In this document: one piece after another, positions 43,879 through 55,819 of the stretch | Position numbering within the stretch: position 1 is the stretch's first letter | Layout of the letters: the number at the start of each line of letters is the position of its first letter | Assembly: GCF_002234675.1 (NCBI RefSeq) | Contig: NC_019870.2 | Span: 1,570,485 to 1,634,484 of the forward strand | Direction of reading: 5' to 3' | DNA: 64,000 nucleotides | DNA from: Oryzias latipes | Lineage: Eukaryota; Chordata; Actinopteri; Beloniformes; Adrianichthyidae | Translations under genes and position numbers: made by a program | The notes under the pieces: model-generated | Seen by the model: the letters and a program-made list of their open reading frames with translations, nothing else | What the model was told of the DNA's origin: nothing | Database searches by the model: none

Positions 43879-45475
43879 GCTCAGTGGTTATTTGGAAGAT
43901 GCGTTTTTGACCAAAAACACTGTGGTGACCTCCTTTGTGAACTGCATTCATGGGGAAATAGAATATGTAAGGTTATTTTCATGGCCTCTTCCTTAAGAAA
44001 ATGAACATGCCTGCATATATGTTTTATTGTATTTTGTGTCATATCATCATGTTAATTTACGACATTTATTTGTTTTGATAGAATCCTGGAGATGGGAGAT
44101 GTGGAGCAGGAAAGTTTGTGGCAGCACCAGAGTCCTCCAACAAGTCTTCTGGCAAAGTAAATGAGGAAGGATCGCAGTCTGCCATCGTGGAGTTTTGCTG
44201 AAAGGACTGAACATGTTCCATCCATGCATCCATCTTCTTCCATTCATCCAGAACCAGGTTGTGAGGGCAGCAGTCTAAGCAAAGATGCCCACACTTCCCT
44301 CTCCTCCAGCTCCTCTTGGGGGACCCCGGGGCCAGCTGAGAGACGTAGTCTCCCCAGCGTGTCCTGGGTCTCCCTTAGGGCCTCTGCCCTTATTCCTGTT
44401 GGAGTTTTTTTCTAACCCCTTATGTTTCAAAAGTTTGCAAACATACATTTTGGTTGAAATGATGAGGATCCGAGGATGAAATCAAGAAGGGACAACATCA
44501 GGGAAAGGGACTGAACCAACTGAACAGCTTCCTCTCTTCAGCAGACACATGTTCCGAGTACATATGTGTCAAAATCTGGTAAATACTCATTGAAGATGCA
44601 TCCTTTTTGTGTAGTTTGTTTTCTCAGTTTAATACATTTTGATCCTTTCATTCTGCACAGACATCCTCGCCGTTCAGGCCGGTGGCTGGAACAAGCGGAA
44701 GTCAGAAAAGCTGGAGCAGACGTGACCAGAATGATACCTCCAGGTAAAGATTGTGGTAATGTTGTAGATAAATGTTGGCTTGTTTCTTTCATGTTACTCT
44801 CATGCTGTTGATGTGGAATATCTCTTGATTTCTTCAGTATTATTAATACATTAATCTCTTCCCACAAGGACCAATCAAAATGACCCAGAGAAAAACACTG
44901 AAGGGCTTTGTCTGAGCATCAGGAAAACAAGAATCAGCTGTCATCAACATATGGTAAAAATCTTTTGTAACCTTTGTGCTATCTTGTGACCCCCCCCTTC
45001 CATTGAGGTGTTCTCCCTACCATGACAAAGGTGGATAAAGGTGGAAAGATTTCATGTAATCCATGGACACCAGTGAAGATCACAAATTATTGAAGAAAAA
45101 AGGTTCAGAGCACTGTGTAGTGGGTCTAGATGACCCAACTCCCAATGGTAAAGTGTCTAGGATAGCACAAGGGTTACACTTTCTAAAGTTGTTGCATAAC
45201 TGATCAAGCATGATGTGATGGATTGCAGGTTATGGTGCCATGGTAAAGAACTAAAGGCTCTATGATGTCATGCTGCTGACCAGACTGTGGTTGGTGAAGT
45301 CCAGCAGCACTGCAGGTCCTTGAAGTGTGGTTGAAGAGCTCTCCTCCCAGCTTTTGGATGGTTCTGCCCCGCAAAGCCAGGAGGTTTCTCTTTGTGATCT
45401 GCATGGATGTCCAGGGCTTGTGGCATTTATGTGTTTTCTTCTTCATTTCATTTTTAGGCAGCACAGAGTCATTGA
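43879..45475 (+). CDS. Candidate spliced gene of unknown function inside the giant element (3' part)
   Basis: Five exon-like blocks have canonical acceptors and donors and mutually compatible phases: 43879-43966, 44082-44156, 44661-44743, 44869-44953 and 45458-45475 (stop TGA), followed by AATAAA at 45596. They give about 115 residues of open sequence, including SGYLEDAFLTKN, VNCIHGEIEY, NPGDGRCGAGKF and a polar TSGSQKSWSRRDQND region. I recognise no domain. The 5' exons must lie further left; a block at 43627-43660 begins with sequence similar to the first exon (GTCAGTTATTTGGAG against CAGTGGTTATTTGGAAG) and could be a decayed duplicate. A MITE sits in the last intron. It could be the element's own protein, a captured host gene, or an accidental pattern; there is no RNA support. 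Confidence 0.4.
44215..44400 (-). mobile_element. Rex3-like LINE 3' fragment
   Basis: Read on the minus strand, this fragment matches the terminal part of the LINE at 62512-63224. Shared words, in order, are GGGAGACCCAGGACACGCTG, GAGACTACGTCTCTC, TCCCCCAAGAGGAGCTGGAG, GAGGGAAGTGTGGGCAT and AGACTGCTGCC. Only the last 190 bp or so are present, and it lies in the second intron of the candidate spliced gene. Confidence 0.7.
44971..45173. mobile_element. TTAA-type MITE, copy 1
   Basis: About 203 bp with inverted ends (CCTTTGTGCTATCTTG against TAGGATAGCACAAGGG). The internal sequence is nearly identical to copies at 59371-59578 and 61425-61629, sharing CTCCCTACCATGACAAAGG and GGTCTAGATGACCCAACTCC. 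Flanking TTAA is degraded here (GTAA and TTAC). It lies in the last intron of the candidate spliced gene. Confidence 0.8.
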
Positions 45476-45601
45476 TGGAGAGAGAACATGAGGGACTAAT
45501 TGTCTGCTGAGGAGGAGACTTTCTGCAGTTCAAGCCCCAGCTCCACCCCTAAAAAAAGGCTTATATAAAGGAAAACCTCATTTCATTTTTGTACCAATAA
45601 A

Positions 45602-46659
45602 TGACTTTTAATTGAAATGAGAGATTTTTTTCTGAACTGCACCAATGAAGGGTTTTTCAACCTAAATTTCAACAATTACATTGTTTTTTACCTCCGTTCA
45701 AGTTTCTACAACACTAGCTAAACATTTCAGTGCTCACACCTGTGCTGAAGACACTTCTCATTTTAACTCAAACGTTTGGCCTTTGATTTGTATGTCCAAC
45801 ACCTTAGAATGAAACACTGTCCTATTAAACTCATATAATAAATGTGCTATGCATCTCCAAATCCTTTGTCAGGGTACAGACTACATTTTAATTGTAGCAA
45901 GACTGAAGTAAAATGTAACAAAATGACAATGAGTTATCTTAAATTAGGGGTAAATGACATGAGAAATTAAGAATATTAGAAGTGTGGAGAGAAATGTGTG
46001 TTTATCAGTATGTTAGCTGCAGGAAGGGTGCTGTCCTTGACACGTCCCTTTACTCAGACAGGATGACAGGTAGGGAAGGGGGTAGCCGATGATCTGCTCC
46101 AGTATCTTCAGCACTGAAGCTTCTGCTGCTCTTCTACAGTTTGATCTGAGAGCCAGACCATGATGCAGTTGGACTGGCTGAGCGGTAGGTTGCCAGCAGC
46201 TTCAGACGTGCTGATGTGCCTTGTTGATAACGTCCTGGATGTTAGGAAACCAAGTTAGATCAGCTGAGATGGGGATGCCAAGGAAAGGGAAGCTGTGAAC
46301 CCTCCTCTGTGCCTACTATAGTCCAAGATGACTTTCATGGTCTTTTATTTGCCGATCAGCCTTACACTATACAGTTTCCGCACTTGTCTACAAAGTTCAC
46401 CTCAGTGACCTTTAATAAGTCTTTGTTATTGGCAAGTTAATTACTTATATCCAAGACATGGAGATGTGGGTCCAGTATGAGCAGGATTTGGGAAATGGCA
46501 GTTGCCAAGAACTCACATGAAGTTTCAAGGTTTTTCCCTTTATTTGGAGGAAAAAAAGTTTTTGTCCTTTGTTTGTTGTGCAGAATTGCAAACCTAGAAA
46601 GAAATCAAGTTGAAAGAATTTATATAAATGTATTTGCCCTTCTTTTGACCCTTCTACAT
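45602..46659. other. Giant-element interior with no supported gene
   Basis: Non-coding sequence. A GCTGCAGGAAGGGTGCTGTC..CTGGATGTTAGGAAACC stretch near 46015-46320 looks like decayed coding sequence of a mobile element on the minus strand, but no domain is recognisable. Confidence 0.35.
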
Positions 46660-47065
46660 CAAGAATATTTGGTGGCTGTTGCTTGGCGACTGTGAGATCT
46701 CTCCATAGGATTGACATGGGCTGGGCCTCTCCATGACCTTGATATGATTGTTCTTCAGCCATTCCTTGGTTGCCTTGGCTGTAGGTTCTAGGTCACTAAC
46801 CTGTTGGAAGACCCATCCATGACTGATTTGAAGGGTCCTGGCTTAAGGAGGGTAGGAAGTTCTCACTCAGGATTTTCCATTAATGGCTCCATCAACGTGG
46901 TGACGTAGCTCTGTGCAGAAAAATAGCCACAAAGCATAATGCTTCCACCTCCATGTTTGACAGTGGGGAAGCTGTTCTTGGGGTCATAGGTAGCAATTCT
47001 CTTCCTCCAAACCCAATGGTTGAGTTGATGCCAAAGAGCTCAGTTTTGAGCCAAACATTCCATTA
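46660..47065 (-). mobile_element. Tc1/mariner-type transposase relic
   Basis: The plus strand shows CATAATGCTTCCACCTCCAT, GGGGAAGCTGTTCTTGGGGT and GTTGAGTTGATGCCAAAGAG. These are the complement of the transposase region of fish Tc1-like elements around the second and third catalytic residues. The frame is broken throughout and no inverted termini are seen. Confidence 0.65.
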
Positions 47066-47344
47066 TGCAGAATAAACTGATAAAGCAAACCCTATTTTTC
47101 AGTGTGTGATTTTCATTTTTTCATAAATCTTAGGAAAATTTAGATGATAAAAGTAATAAATATATGAAAACAGTATAATACAGTAAATATGTAAATATTT
47201 GATGTGATGAACAATGCTTATCTGATTTAGACCCAACATGGAATATTTTATGACAGACACACATCAAGTTGTGTTATTTAATGCTCGTAATTTAGACACA
47301 AATGATAGAAATGTTAGGTTTATATGTCAAAGAGGCCATGTGAA

Positions 47345-49430
47345 AATTTTAGTCCAAATACGCATGCGTGCGCGCCGTGCACATTAAGCCACCCCACCCC
47401 CACGTGTCCGCGCGCCGGTCGGTGGGTGTTGGGCGTCAATAAAGGTAATCTGGTTGTCGCGCGTTCTGCATCTCTGCACGAGTTAAAGAAGTCTCAAAGG
47501 TAAGAAATGTAAACACAAGAGGCAGTAATGAAAATACTTTATGGTCATCTGAATGTATTTTCATCTGACAGATGAATGCCGCTGTTGTTATCACTGTGAC
47601 GGCAGAGCGGTGCTGAAAAATACGGCCTCCATCGAGAGACTGAACGTAACACGACTGCAGGTTACTATGATCATCATAGAAAAATGTATTAATTATTTGT
47701 TTCGACTGTATAGTTATTGTGGTGGAGCAGAGGAAGGGAGGTTTGTGAGAATCGGGGTTACATTAGCTAATGATTATGGCAGCGCTCGCGCCACCGCCGG
47801 TTTCCCGGCAAAAAAAGGAACAGTAATTTACTGATATATTAAAGTGTTATGATTGACCTATTTAGGGTTTTTCTCCAAATTTACACAAAAAACGTTGTAA
47901 CAACGATCATCTGGACTTGGTTTTGTAAATATTTTAAAACAGTCTCTGTCTCAGAGACCTGGACTGATTGACTCCTCCCCCTCACGTTCCAAACAGGAAG
48001 TACCCGCTGGCTCCAAGGAGCCAAAATCCTATAGACTTCTAAAGAGAAACAACAGCTGTTAGTTAGTCATTCTATGGGTCAGATTAACCATTCTTGTTGT
48101 GATACCCTTTTCAACATGTTTTTGCTAATTCCAGTTATTTGTTTTACAAAACTGTTTCTTTATCACAAGTTATTCAAATTATAGACTGACCAACAGATGC
48201 CTCAGTAATAGCATGTGCCACCTTGAATGTTTGTTTGACAAATTCCACCAAGCTCACTTTCAGTGGAAGCAGTGTGGACTTTCAACAAGCTTACTCCTGA
48301 TTGGCGACAGTAGTTGCCATAGAATTGATACTCAGATCAATCACTGTCAACTGGCTCCAACGTGGTGACGTCTGTATCACAGAGAAACGACGACAGAATT
48401 GAATTTGTTATGATGGATCTGGAAGGAAATGGGTGACGTCACACTCGCTCAGACCTTTTCTCTGATCCAGTCAAACTGCTTTTTTACCAGTTTTATTCCA
48501 GAAATCATTTTGGATAAGAGGAAAGACATCTTCAGCTCAAAACCAAGTCTTCATGACCTTTTTTTTATAACTTTTCTTTTTAAAATTCAGAAATAATAAC
48601 CTGCACATTCTTACAAAACTGTTAGACTTCAATTGCTACCTTAATTTAATTGTAAAACTAACAACCATTGTCATTAATATGGCAATATTTTCCCCAAATC
48701 TTATCAGAATGGGGAACTGGACACAAAAATTCTGCTTTTCCTATTTTCAGCTGACTCTGCCACGAGGCTCGACAACGTCTTCCATCAACTGCAAAGCGGT
48801 GATCGCTGTGGCCGCCAAAACATCCAAATGTAAGGCGGGCTACAAAGATTTCAGGCCAAAAGAGAACGCCTCACATGTGATGAAGTGTCTGTATTGGTAT
48901 GTATTTACCATCTGTGACTCAGGGTAATTAACCAATTGTCGATCTGTTCACAGTGTTGTATGATAATTTAAATTTTGACGATGACGATACAAAAATTGCT
49001 GCCAAACCTGCCAAAAAGTCCCGCCTCTTACCACACACATGTTGTGCCCCCTAAGTTGCCCTAAGTTCCCTGATCAAGCAGAAACGTGCTTTGCCTGGAT
49101 GAAGGCCTTGTATCAGGTATACTGGTAATAATAATTTTACATTCACCTCAGTCTGTTGTTGTTCCTCATTATTCATGGAAGCTTGATGACACCACATCTT
49201 CAATCTGCATGAACGATCTGCTCATGTCTCACCAAAACAACCACACTAATCATTTTATCATTTTCATCCATTAAGGTTGGAAAAACCAGCAGCCCTCCAG
49301 TGCTTCAGCCGTCCAACCATCAACCGTTTCAGACATCCATCCTCCCACCACTTCAGCCCCACAGCCGTCCACCAGTGTGCCAACTTCTGACATTTTACTA
49401 TCCTGGTACAATCTTATTTTTCTGCACAGT
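47345..49430 (+). other. Second exon-like cluster in the giant element, with CpG-rich start
   Basis: A CpG-rich block at 47360-47465 (GCATGCGTGCGCGCCGTGCAC) precedes a donor-like CTCAAAG/GTAAG near 47500. Possible exons follow: from 47572, a frame with DECRCCYHCDGRA (cysteine/histidine-rich); 48751-48829, with a good acceptor (TATTTTCAG) and donor (GTAAGG) and an open frame containing RLDNVFHQLQSGDRCGRQ; a block ending ETCFAWMKALYQ with a donor at 49117; and a Ser/Pro-rich block from 49276. Phases between blocks are not all resolved. No family is recognised. Confidence 0.25.
47950..48080 (-). repeat. Dispersed repeat family X, copy B
   Basis: The inverted copy of the segment at 31195-31335. 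On the minus strand it reads GATTTTGGCTCCTTGGAGCC, then ACTTCCTGTTTGGAAC and GAGGGGGAGGAGTC. Confidence 0.55.
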
Positions 49431-49434
49431 TAGC

Positions 49435-51733
49435 AAAAATATGTTTTTTAAGATATTCCTGTGTTTTTTTATCCTCAACAAATGTTTCTCCAAAGAAATG
49501 TGACAATACAGAATTATTCATCTGGTGTTTATTTTTACACTTTTCCTCAAATCTTTAATAAGAAAGAAATAATTCAGTTCAAGTTTACTTTAGCTTTTCT
49601 TTTTAATGGGCATTACAGTTGATATAAAACATATAACATGCAATTAAAATGCTTTGTAGTTAAAAACATTTTACACACTATTAAAAGATTCTATAAAATA
49701 TTATTTAAAAAGAATCCTTTCCAAGAAAATGTTGACTACCGTATATCTTCCCATAGTAGCCCTGGCGTTTATTCCATCACAGACAGAACAGTGATGGTTA
49801 ATGGGTTTATTTTGCAGCAAAACTTCATCAAGAAATGTAGACAAACACCAGCAGATGAACATTTCAGGATTTATTCAAATGATGACAATATTGGATTGTG
49901 TTCTGATCAGCACTGGCTGTTGACGTTTCTTTTCTGCTTGAGGCATCAGCCTCCGTATCAAAAATCATGTTGGTTGTCATGAGGATCTCTTTCCTGGAGA
50001 CACGCCCACCTTTCCGTCTTTGTGCAATAATTCATGTTCAAACCAGTTCTTCTAAGTTGTCGCTTTTCTTTGCATTTCCACCAGTAAAAAGTAATACGAC
50101 AAAATACTTGCAGAATTTGTAAAGATTTGGATTTTGTATTATTAATTTGCCTTTTTTAGTCTTTTATTATAAAATAACTATGCATTATTACTTTATTTTA
50201 ACTAACACATTTATCTTAGTTTACAGTAGTCCTCTTAAACATCTCTTAAACAAGTTTACACTTTTCATCTTTCAGAATGCAGCTGTGTGATTGGAGGAAA
50301 AGATTAATATGCAATGAGGACATTTAAAGAAAAAAGGAGCAGTTTTTATTTTACATTATTACTATTTTAAAGTAGAACTCTAATGTATATAAATGCTTTT
50401 TTATTAATTTGTTTGGCATATTTACTGTGTTAGAGTTCAGATGATTGTTTTGAGTGGTAAACGTTTTTATTTTATTTATGAAACCCAGATGGAGTTAATG
50501 GAGTGCTAGTCATGTTTTATGTTGTATATATTATTAATGAATTTATTTATTTATTTTGAAATGCCTATTTGCAAGTAAAGAAGCCGGGGTTATGGTTAAA
50601 ATACGTGCGGACAATCCAGCAACGTGCCTCTTCAACATGAATTTCCATCAGTTTTTTTGCTTGGTCGCAAATAAATAAGTCCAAATAATAATCAGCCTAA
50701 TTTGTTTTTTTGTTTATTTAAAATTATATAAATCTTTTCTAATTTTGTCAATAAAAGGACAAAAGGGGTAGATGATGGATGCATGTCCAAGTTTTATTAT
50801 TCATGTTCTACAAGTTGTTAGATATTGATTATTTGATGCTTTTGTGCTATGCATTAAAAATCAATGTAGTAATGTAATTATTCATGAATATTTGAATAGT
50901 ACTAATATTTCCTACAAAGGAAAACTGACACTAATCAAATTAAAAACAGTCGTCCTGTGAGCACTGAGTGAACAAACTGTAGCCCATTGTCTATCACTGT
51001 TTGATTGAACCTTCTCTACTTTTCTTGCAGGGGGGGGGTCATGGCCTCTACGCTGGATTCCAAAAAAGAGACAAAAAAACCCCGACCTCAACCCCCACTC
51101 TTAGTCAGACATGTTTATTTTTTTTATTTACAATAATAAATAATATACTATGTACATTTATTTTGTTTTACTTTTTTATACTTAGTTTCCTTATTTCCTA
51201 TAATATTTATTAGTAGTTGTTGTTTGTTGATGTTAGTTCTTTTTAGCCCCTTTTATGTTAAAATAGACGTAAATGATCCAGATGCTGATATTCTAATATA
51301 TAGACAGATTTATGAATGAATTATTCTCAACAGAAGTTCAACGCTATTGTGGTAGCAGTTTGACTGTTTTACTGTAATCTGTCGTGCCTCACCCACTGTC
51401 CATCCCATAAAAAAGAACAATTCTACATCATTAACCTTTTTTTATTTTTATTCATATGGCACATTCATAAATACAAAGTTATAAATCATACCCCCCATTT
51501 TTCTAACTTTATCAATGAGTTCAAACAAAACATGAACACAATAAGAAACTCTGACAATAAGAAAGCATTTAAAACATTCAATCTGTGCGTCAGTTTCAAT
51601 GTTTTTGTGAAAAATTTCATAATAATCCCCTGGTTTGTTTCTTTCTTGTTGCTTTTTGGAATTGTTGTTTTGAATTGTTACAGTCAATAAAGTTTGAATA
51701 AAAAACAACTGCAATCTGTCACGCGACAAGGTA

Positions 51734-51737
<4 letters not shown>
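49435..51737. other. AT-rich interior, no supported gene
   Basis: Long AT-rich non-coding sequence. An AATAAAGTTTGAATAAAAAA signal lies near 51685-51705 on the plus strand and could be the poly(A) region of a transcript or an older retroelement. The minus-strand open frame at 51448-51729 is not convincing as protein. Confidence 0.4.

Positions 51738-51793
<56 letters not shown>
51738..51793 (-). repeat. Poly(A) tail of the LINE
   Basis: An uninterrupted T run on the plus strand, which is the 3' poly(A) tail on the minus strand, directly beside the target-site duplication. Confidence 0.95.
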
Positions 51794-51797
<4 letters not shown>

Positions 51798-51970
51798 GAA
51801 CTTTTCAAATACAAAACATACAAACTCCAGCAGAGGATGAATACACCACAAAATACAAAAACACTAATGGGGGTAAAAAATACTCTCAGTCATAAACATT
51901 AAGTGTTGAAACACTTACAAAAAATACAAATAAAAAATAACAGGAGCCAAATGATAGCACAGGACAGACA

Positions 51971-54900
51971 CTAGAATAAAAGCCACAAAGAAATTTGTTT
52001 AGATATTTTTTTAACACCTACTGAGGATTGTAATCTTTTCAGTGAGGAATAATATAATTTAAAATCGTTAATAAAACCTGGGAAGGAGGGCTTGGAACCT
52101 CTCCACTTGCAACAGTGGATATGGTATTTTCCTAAAAGTAAGATGATATTAATGAAATTTGAGAAAGAATCATCAATATTTTCCATAAACAGCATGACAT
52201 CAGAAATACCAAAAGGGGGAATATTCAGTTTTAAATTAATCCAATTCCTTATTTGAGTCCAGAACTCTTTGGAGTAATCGCATGAAAAAAACAAATGTTC
52301 CAGTGTTTCCTCATTGGAGTTACAAAAAATGCAAGATTCCACGTCAAATTTAAATCTGCTTTGAAGAAAATCGGAGACAGGATAATATTTATTTATTATT
52401 TTGAAATGAGTTTCTTTTACTTTGGGCAGAACAGGCCATTTAATATACTTTGAGTGTGCTTTAACTAACAGAGATTGGCTGTTGAAATAAGAGAAAGATC
52501 TAAAAGAGGCTCGATTATGGACATGATAAATTCTTTCTTTTAAACAGTTGTTCAAAAGATTGTTATTTAGTTTAAAATCTAAGAAATTACATCCATTTAT
52601 CTGTAATTTTGGTAATGAGATAATTGTTCTATGAGGAGTAAAAACAGTGTTCTTTATTAAATGAATCAAAGCAGCAGGAATAGCTCGACATACTTTTTTA
52701 AATTCTTTAAGGCTGCAGGTGAGACTGTATTTATCTATAAATGAAGAAAAAGTCAATAAATTACCGTCACTGTCAGTTAAATCTGTAACAAAAAGAATGT
52801 TTCTGTCAAACCAATCCTGTTTAAATATAGATTTCCTACCAACTAATACTGTTCTGTTATTCCATAATGTTGATCCATGAGGTAAAATTGGGATTAAATA
52901 TCATTTTCCAAAACTGAAGAACCTGTTTATGGAAGTTGGACAAAATGAATGGAATCTTGTTGACTTCAAAATCACATTTCAAAAGGAAGTCTATGCCTCC
53001 TAAATGTTTAAAAATGGATCTTGGGATATGAAACCACATGGAGTTATTATCAACCAGAAGAGCTTTTAAAAAATTAATCCTGAAAGTACCGACCATAGCT
53101 TCAAAATCCAGAGCATTGATGCCACCATTATCATAACTTTTGACCAGTTGGGAACGTTTGATATAATGTGTTTTGTTTTTCCATATGAATTGAAAAATAA
53201 TAGAGTTAACTTTCTTAATGTTTGGAGGGGATATGTATAAGGAATAGCAGGGATAAATAATCTTAGAGACGCCTTCTGCTTTGGTTAACAGATTTCTCCC
53301 AAAGATAGTTAAATCTCTTGTCAACCAGCGACTTAAACTTTTCTTTATATCAAACAATCGATTTGTAATGTTGACTTCTTCCCTCCTTAATGTGTTTGTA
53401 GACAATAATACACCCAGATATTTCACTTCATGAACAACCCTAATGGCTTCAATAGTTTGGTGCTGACACGAGTGAACGGGGAGGATTTCACATTTGGGAA
53501 TATTTAGCTTCAAGCCTGATGCTTTGGAAAATAACTGAAGCCTGCTTAGAGCTTTAACAACCTCTGCAACGTTTTTTAGAAGTAAAGCAGTATCATCTGC
53601 AAACTGACTAATTTTGTATTGCTTTTCAAAAATAGAAATACCTTGAATATCATGACTATGTTTTATGAGAATGGTTAATAACTGAGTGGCTAATATAAAC
53701 AGTTTGGGTGAGATGGGGCAACCTTGTCGGATTCCCCTTTTAATTACAAATCGGGGAGTAATTCCTGGATTTAAGGAAACTGAACTATAAATATCATTAT
53801 AAAACATTTTAATAATATTACAAAATTTATCACCAAATCCTAAAAATGTCAGGGCTTTAATTAAAAAGGAATGCTCCAATGTGTCAAATGCTTTATAAAA
53901 ATCTAGAAATAATATTAAACTATCTGGGTCAACAAAGTCACAATAATCCAATAAATCTACCACCAACCTGATGTGATTATGGATATTTCTTCCTTTAATG
54001 AATGCTGACTGACACTCATCCACTAAATCCTTCAGTCCTCTGTTTAGACGCTCTGCAAAAACATGAGCTAAAGGTTTATAGTCATTGCATAACTAAGTCA
54101 TTGGTCTCCAATTATCCAAATATAAAGTGTTTTTGTTAGGTTTGGGGATTAAAGTGATTAACCCCTGTCTCATTGTGTTAGAAAGGCTCCCTGCTGAGAT
54201 ACATTCCAGAAAAGCTTCATGTAACAAACGTCTTATATCAGTCCAAAAGAATTTATAAAATTCTGCTGTTAAACCATCCAAGCCAGGAGATTTCCCAGAG
54301 GACATCTTAAGAACAGCAGCATCCATTTCCTCAATGTCTAAATCGTTTTCCATAAAATGTTTAAATTCTAAGTCAATGTTTTGGTTCAATCCTTCAATGC
54401 TTTCGAATAAAATTTCACAGTCAGCTTCGGAATGATAGGACTTATATAAATTGGAGTAAAATGTGTGTATTTCTTTGTTAATTTCCCTTTGGTCTTCATA
54501 AACAAAATTATTTACTGATAGTTTGTTAATTTGCTTTTTTAATTGCCTTTGTTTTTCAAGATTAAAAAAATATGTGGTATTTTTTTCTCCCTCTTCAATC
54601 CAGCGAGCTCGGGATCTTACAAATGCACCTCTAGCTTTTTCAATATACAAAATGTCTAACTCGCTTTGTAATTTATTTAATTCTAATAATTCCTCAGTCG
54701 ACAAATCCATCTTTTTACATAGGTCATTAATATTTCTTAAAATATTTTGTTGTTTTAGACGTTTCAATCTTAAAGCACTTTTACTAAATTCAATTGCAAG
54801 ACTTCTAATTTTAAACTTAAACCATTCCCATTTACTCACAGGTGACATGTCCAAGACATTCACTTCTGTTATTAATTCTCTAACCTTGTTGCAAAAACAG

Positions 54901-55685
54901 GAGTCTTCCAAAAGCATATTGTTGAATTTCCAAATTTGAATTAAATCAGTTACTGACCGATTACATTGAAGGGATAAAGAAACAACACAGTGGTCTGTTA
55001 AGGGTGAAGCAGAAATGGAACATTTATCAATATATTTTACTAATGATGAAGATATTAACCAATAATCTAACCTTGAACATTGTCCATTTCCTGCAGCATC
55101 AAACCATGTATATTGCCTGGTCACTGGGTTCAGAATTCTCCAATAATCAACTAAATTGACAACATTCATAAATTCAACCACCAGATCATCAAACTTGTGA
55201 CGTTGTGCTCTAGGTGGATGTCTGTCTAACCAAAGGTCTGGCGCCAGGTTAAAGTCACCTCCAACTATGACATTATCAGTTAAATGAGCGTGTTTAAGGT
55301 CTAGAATTTGTTTACATAAGTCTGAGAGGAGTGTTTTGTTTTTAGCTCTTTCATTATAACCATATACACAAACCAAAATAAACATTTCACCGTTAAACTC
55401 AAATATTAATATCAACCAATGGCCATAAGTGTCCCCAAAATGGTTAATAACTTTTCCCGGGAATTTGTTTAAAAGTATCATAACACCAGCTGAATGAGAG
55501 GTCCCATGACTGACATAAATAGAATCACCCCACTGTAATTTCCAGAAGTTTACATCTTCTTCAACTGAATGGGTTTCCTGCAAAAAAACACATTTAGCTT
55601 TCTGCTCCTTACAAAATAAAAAAATAGCTTTTCGCTTAACATTGTTTTTAAGCCCCCTAGTGTTTAAAGAAATGAAAGAAAACAT
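51971..55685 (-). pseudogene. L1-type ORF2 (endonuclease and reverse transcriptase), two disabling changes
   Basis: ORF2 starts at the ATG at 55685. The first segment (to 54093) holds the apurinic-type endonuclease (SFISLNTRGL, LQETHS, GGDFNLAPD, LTDHCVVSL) and the start of the reverse transcriptase (SPGLDGLTAEFYKFF, LIPKPNKN). An in-frame TAG at 54093-54095 stops it just after DNWRPMT. The frame then reopens without a shift and carries the rest of the reverse transcriptase (SLILFLDFYKAFD, GIRQGCPISP, catalytic FADD in SQFADDTALL). A one-base frameshift near 52870-52885 moves the C-terminal third to another frame, ending at 51971 with a Cys/His motif (CIFCNSNEETLEHLFFSC) typical of this family. 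The copy should not encode a working ORF2 without readthrough and frameshifting. Confidence 0.9.
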
Positions 55686-55819
55686 TTAAGAATTATCAAA
55701 AGCACAGCAACCGCAGAAGATGTGCAGGAATGAACAATATTGTCCTCACCAGACAATTCAATGAGCATTCTTCACCAAGAACATGAACTGACAGAACACT
55801 AACTCTCACTGACTGGCAC

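Noticed and set aside
54021-54023. Independent start of a reverse-transcriptase gene at 54023
   Set aside because: The codon is GTG and the segment is in the same frame as ORF2 upstream of a single TAG, so it is part of the broken ORF2.
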